Part shown: positions 6,052 through 8,174 of the stretch, one piece after another
Numbering within the stretch: the first letter of the stretch is position 1
Layout: every line of letters starts with the position of its first letter
DNA from: an uncultured Collinsella sp.
GTDB taxonomy: Bacteria; Actinomycetota; Coriobacteriia; Coriobacteriales; Coriobacteriaceae
Length of the DNA stretch: 8,174 nucleotides
NCBI GenBank assembly: GCA_902494375.1
Contig: CABUTL010000048.1
Coordinates: 1 to 8,174 of the forward strand
Direction of reading: 5' to 3'
Position numbers and translations under genes: made by a program
Notes under the pieces: model-generated
What the model saw: the letters and a program-made list of their open reading frames with translations, nothing else
The model's database searches: none
What the model was told of the DNA's origin: nothing

Positions 6052-6119
6052 TGGTGCATTGGGGACAGGTTAATCTGCACCATTTTGGTGCAAAGGGGAC
6101 AGCTCTGGCAGCCGGCACC
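6052..6119 (+). repeat. Tandem pair of GGGGACAG hairpin repeats
   Basis: The first unit has TGGTGCA (6052-6058) pairing with TGCACCA (6076-6082), with GGGGACAG (6061-6068) in the loop. The second begins with another TGGTGCA (6086-6092), carries GGGGACAG (6095-6102), and closes with GGTGC/GCACC (6087-6091 and 6115-6119) around a longer loop. TGCACCA can pair with either TGGTGCA copy, so two folds compete. The last base touches the stop codon of the PTS IIA gene. The pair fills the intergenic space between IIA and the foldase leader. Confidence 0.75.
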
Positions 6120-6584
6120 TTAGAAGTGACGGCGGATGGCGTCGACCATGCCCTGGGACGTGGTCTGGCCGAGCACGTCGGCTGCGGCATCGGCGTCCAT
6201 AAAGATGTTCATGAGCGCCTGCAGGGCCTCGACCTGGCCGCCCGGCTCGGCGATGCCCAGATTGATGACGATCTGCGCCGGCACCGGAGCGCCCATGCCA
6301 GCCATAGCGTTAAATGTCACGGGCGCGGCGGGCTTCACCACCGCGATATAGGGCTTGGCCACAAACCCCGGATCGGTATGCGGAATGGCAATGTTTGCCG
6401 CCGGCATGGCAAGACCCGTGGGATAGGCATCCTCGCGCGTGCGAACGGCGTCGAACCAACCGTCGGCAATGTAGCCACGCGGTACAAGCTCGCCCTCAAG
6501 ACGCGCGAACACCTCATCCGGCGTCGCACACTCCCAATCAAAAAACACCAGCTCAGGCGCAAACAGCGCCTCGTTATCCGCCAT
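6120..6584 (-). CDS. Orphan PTS sugar transporter subunit IIA (fructose/galactitol GatA type)
   Basis: A 154-residue EIIA protein of the fructose/mannitol/galactitol superfamily. In a PTS this subunit takes a phosphate from HPr on a histidine and passes it to IIB. The active-site segment is clear: PTGLAMPAANIAIPHTDP with His69 as the phosphorylated residue. The full domain is present, ending in the usual C-terminal helix. The ATG at 6584 is preceded by GGAGG with a 5-nt spacer; longer readings into 6698 overlap the toxin gene and lack a better site. No IIB or IIC gene is visible, so it either serves a transporter elsewhere or has a regulatory role. It lies 65 nt after the toxin gene. A weak promoter-like TTGCAT-17-TATTGA is present in that gap, so separate transcription is possible. 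Confidence 0.9.
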   Translation of the reverse strand: MADNEALFAPELVFFDWECATPDEVFARLEGELVPRGYIADGWFDAVRTREDAYPTGLAMPAANIAIPHTDPGFVAKPYIAVVKPAAPVTFNAMAGMGAPVPAQIVINLGIAEPGGQVEALQALMNIFMDADAAADVLGQTTSQGMVDAIRRHF

Positions 6585-6649
6585 ACCGTCCTCCAAAGTT
6601 GCATGAGGGCCACAATGCTCAATATGATAGCGAAACGGAGTATGCAAGG

Positions 6650-7117
6650 TTAGCCGAGGATCCCGATGAGCTCGAGTGCGCGCGCGGGCGTCAGGCATAC
6701 CTCGGACATCACCTCCAACATGCGTCGGTCGCTCGTGACAACATAGTCGACATCCGCCGTATCGCCCGATGCAATGATGAGATTGTCCTCGAGGTCAGGC
6801 ATACGCTTGCCGAGCATACGCGCCATCTCGCACTCCGCCAACGAAAGCGGAGAGGCCGTTGCCACCTGCATCATATGCTCGATACAGGCCCACGCAGCCG
6901 GAATGAACGACGCGTTATCCCCATTCACGTTCCGCCGAGCGAGACGCCGAGGCAAGATATAGAACAGGTCCTTTGCCGTCGTTGGCGCGTACAGAAGGTC
7001 GATCTTTCCCGCTTCGGCCAGCTCAACCAATCTCGTCGCTTCGCCAAACGCTCCCTCTTGCAGGTAATAATCGAGCCAAACGTTCGTGTCTACCAAGAGT
7101 CGTTTCGCCGCAATCAT
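6650..7117 (-). CDS. PIN-domain ribonuclease, probable toxin of a type II toxin-antitoxin pair
   Basis: A 155-residue PIN-domain protein of the PF13470-like (PIN_3) kind. Such toxins cut RNA with a cluster of acidic residues that bind metal ions. The residues are in place: Asp10 and Asp16 in LLVDTNVWLDYY, Asp108/Glu110/Asp111 in MPDLEDNLII, and Asp124 and Asp130 in VDYVVTSDRRML. The active site therefore looks intact. The ATG at 7117 overlaps the antitoxin stop as ATGA, and AGGTG (7126-7130) lies 8 nt before it inside the antitoxin gene. A TTG at 7123 is possible but less likely. Coupling of this sort keeps toxin output tied to antitoxin translation. The RNA target cannot be read from the sequence. 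Confidence 0.88.
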   Translation of the reverse strand: MIAAKRLLVDTNVWLDYYLQEGAFGEATRLVELAEAGKIDLLYAPTTAKDLFYILPRRLARRNVNGDNASFIPAAWACIEHMMQVATASPLSLAECEMARMLGKRMPDLEDNLIIASGDTADVDYVVTSDRRMLEVMSEVCLTPARALELIGILG

Positions 7118-7458
7118 CGGCAATTCACCTCTATGTCGGCAATCATCGCATCATACATATCATCGCGTACGGCATCCCAGTCTTCCGCCGATGATTCGCC
7201 TGGCGCAAAATCCGACGCGCTCAATCCCAACGAGGAAAAAGCCAGGCCACACCCCTGCTCGGCAAGACTCTTCGCACGAGACGTCTCGCACCCATCCGTC
7301 ACCATAAATCCCGGCAACGTTTGATGTTCGGCAAGATAGGTCCAAAGCGCACGAATGGCGTCACTCGGCCCCAACCCATTACGAGTCAGGACCGCATCGC
7401 CACCGGCCTTGAGCATAGGGTCGATTCGCGTGTTGAGCTGCACCGTTGCTGTACCCAT
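7114..7458 (-). CDS. Ribbon-helix-helix antitoxin, RelB/DinJ-like
   Basis: A 114-residue protein whose first 50 residues match the RelB/DinJ ribbon-helix-helix fold: a short strand ATVQLNTRID (4-13), a helix through residues 14-27, the turn GLGPSDAIRAL (28-38) and a second helix. This part should dimerise and bind DNA. The rest (51-114) has no family signature that I recognise and ends in an acidic segment (AEDWDAVRDDMYDAM, 91-105), a plausible toxin-neutralising tail. It is longer than usual RelB proteins (about 80-95). The ATG at 7458 has GAGGAG (7464-7469) 5 nt before it. Being first in the operon with an inverted repeat over the promoter, it should repress its own transcription. Confidence 0.85.
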   Translation of the reverse strand: MGTATVQLNTRIDPMLKAGGDAVLTRNGLGPSDAIRALWTYLAEHQTLPGFMVTDGCETSRAKSLAEQGCGLAFSSLGLSASDFAPGESSAEDWDAVRDDMYDAMIADIEVNCR

Positions 7459-7474
7459 AGTGGCTCCTCTCTAC

Positions 7475-7510
7475 TTGCTAGCAGTATAGCAAACAGAGCA
7501 GACCGCACAA
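7475..7510 (-). promoter_or_regulatory. Promoter and predicted operator of the toxin-antitoxin operon
   Basis: On the minus strand TATACT (7483-7488) with an upstream TG (extended -10) lies 24 nt before the antitoxin start. A weak -35, TTGTGC (7505-7510), is 16 nt further up. A perfect inverted repeat TTGCTA-6-TAGCAA (7475-7480 and 7487-7492) covers the -10, which is the expected place for an autorepressing ribbon-helix-helix antitoxin to bind. Confidence 0.6.
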
Positions 7511-7511
7511 A

Positions 7512-7541
7512 AGGGCCACGCCCGCTCGCGGACGAGGCCCT
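7512..7541 (-). terminator. Intrinsic terminator of purN
   Basis: AGGGCC (7512-7517) pairs with GGCCCT (7536-7541). An inner CCGC/GCGG (7522-7525 and 7528-7531) extends the fold. On the minus strand the stem runs into TTTTGTG. It is 60 nt after the purN stop. Its T-run overlaps the predicted -35 of the toxin-antitoxin promoter. The sequence between stop and stem holds only a direct repeat of GAACGCTC (7573-7580 and 7584-7591). Confidence 0.75.
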
Positions 7542-7601
7542 GTCAGATTTTCTAGATCGTTTACGTCCCAAAGAACGCTCAATGAACGCTCTTACACACG
7601 A

Positions 7602-8174
7602 CTAACGTGCCGGGTCAATTGCCACCTTGCCGCTCTCCAGCACGTGGACGCGGCCGTCGGCGAGCATTTGCACGACCTCGGGATACAGCACGTGCTCAAT
7701 CGCGTGGATGTGCTCCTCGAGCGTGTCGACGTCCCAGCCCTCCTCAACAGCCAGCGCACGCTGGGCGATGATGGGGCCGTTGTCGTAGATCTCGTTGGCA
7801 AAGTGCACGGTCACGCCGGTCACCTTGACACCGCGAGCAAACGCATCGTCAATCGCATGGGCACCGGTAAAGCTCGGCAGCAGTGCCGGATGCAGGTTGA
7901 CCACGCGATTGGGGAACGCCGCCAGCAGCGGCGTGTGCACCATGCGCATATAGCCGGCCATCACCACGTACTCGCAGCCGCGCTCGAGCAGCTCATGCGC
8001 GATGATCTCGTCGGCCGCGATGGGGTCGGCATAGACGTCCTTGGACAGCGTGAGCGTCTGGATACCCGCACGCTCGGCGCGCTGCAAGCCCTTAGCCGAT
8101 GGACGGCTCGACACCACAAGCTCAATCGAAGCGTTGAGCTTGCCGGCGGCAATCAGGTCGATCAGCGCCTGCAG
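7602..8174 (-). CDS. purN: Phosphoribosylglycinamide formyltransferase, 5' end cut by the window
   Basis: The cytoplasmic enzyme of purine synthesis that transfers a formyl group from 10-formyltetrahydrofolate to GAR, giving FGAR. 190 residues are visible; about 15-25 N-terminal residues, including the phosphate-binding GSGTN loop, lie beyond the right edge. The open frame continues to the last base, starting LQALIDLIAAGKLN, which normally follows that loop directly. Catalytic segments are present: VVNLHPALLPSFTGAHA with the Asn and His of the formyl-transfer site, and VTVHFANEIYDNGPIIAQ with the essential Asp in YDNGP. The internal GTG at 8117 is a valine codon and not the start. The terminator at 7512-7541 ends it. 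Confidence 0.95.
   Translation of the reverse strand: MQALIDLIAAGKLNASIELVVSSRPSAKGLQRAERAGIQTLTLSKDVYADPIAADEIIAHELLERGCEYVVMAGYMRMVHTPLLAAFPNRVVNLHPALLPSFTGAHAIDDAFARGVKVTGVTVHFANEIYDNGPIIAQRALAVEEGWDVDTLEEHIHAIEHVLYPEVVQMLADGRVHVLESGKVAIDPAR

Noticed and set aside
5985..6083. Extended N-terminus of the foldase
   Set aside because: It would translate the GGGGACAG repeat, and the ATG at 5984 has a good ribosome site followed by a typical charged N-terminus and membrane span.
6314..7324. Long plus-strand open frame of 336 codons
   Set aside because: It runs antisense to the PTS IIA, PIN and antitoxin genes, is rich in Arg, His and Pro and shows no domain. It is a shadow of GC-rich genes on the other strand.
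7573..7591. Direct repeat GAACGCTC-AAT-GAACGCTC after purN
   Set aside because: Only two 8-nt copies between a stop codon and a terminator; could easily be chance, and no function is suggested.

Overview
This is a GC-rich bacterial chromosome segment in which every credible gene lies on the minus strand. Gene content and intergenic repeat style suggest a gut actinobacterium of the class Coriobacteriia, probably close to Collinsella. That assignment rests on overall gene family make-up and recalled repeat style, not on a marker gene, so treat it as moderate confidence. No rRNA, tRNA, CRISPR array or intact transposase gene is visible.

Layout, read in the direction of transcription (right to left). 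At the right edge is a 5'-truncated purN (purine synthesis, 7602-8174), closed by an intrinsic terminator (7512-7541). Next is a two-gene toxin-antitoxin operon: a ribbon-helix-helix antitoxin (7114-7458) and a PIN-domain toxin (6650-7117), joined by an ATGA overlap. Its predicted promoter carries an inverted repeat over the -10 box. Then come an orphan PTS IIA protein of the GatA/fructose type (6120-6584), a membrane-anchored parvulin-type foldase (4764-5984) and a YqeY-family protein (4266-4709) ending at a clear terminator (4204-4236).

A second block is a complete amino-acid ABC importer operon: ATPase (3281-4012), Tat/lipoprotein-like binding protein (2397-3272) and two permeases (1625-2371 and 983-1621). 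The ATPase energises uptake, the binding protein captures the polar amino acid outside the membrane, and the two permeases form the channel. A cytidylate-kinase-like protein of unknown substrate (188-811) follows and ends at a strong terminator (141-181).

The most notable content is between the genes. Five copies of the octamer GGGGACAG sit in three intergenic regions. Each copy lies in the loop of a hairpin whose arms differ in sequence but stay complementary, which looks like a REP-like dispersed family. One copy is built into a terminator, two form an inverted pair and two form a tandem pair. A separate 108-nt nested palindrome begins at the stop codon of the last permease gene. A cluster of four stem-loops at the left edge resembles the end of an IS200/IS605-type element and could belong to a TnpB-associated RNA lying mostly outside the window.
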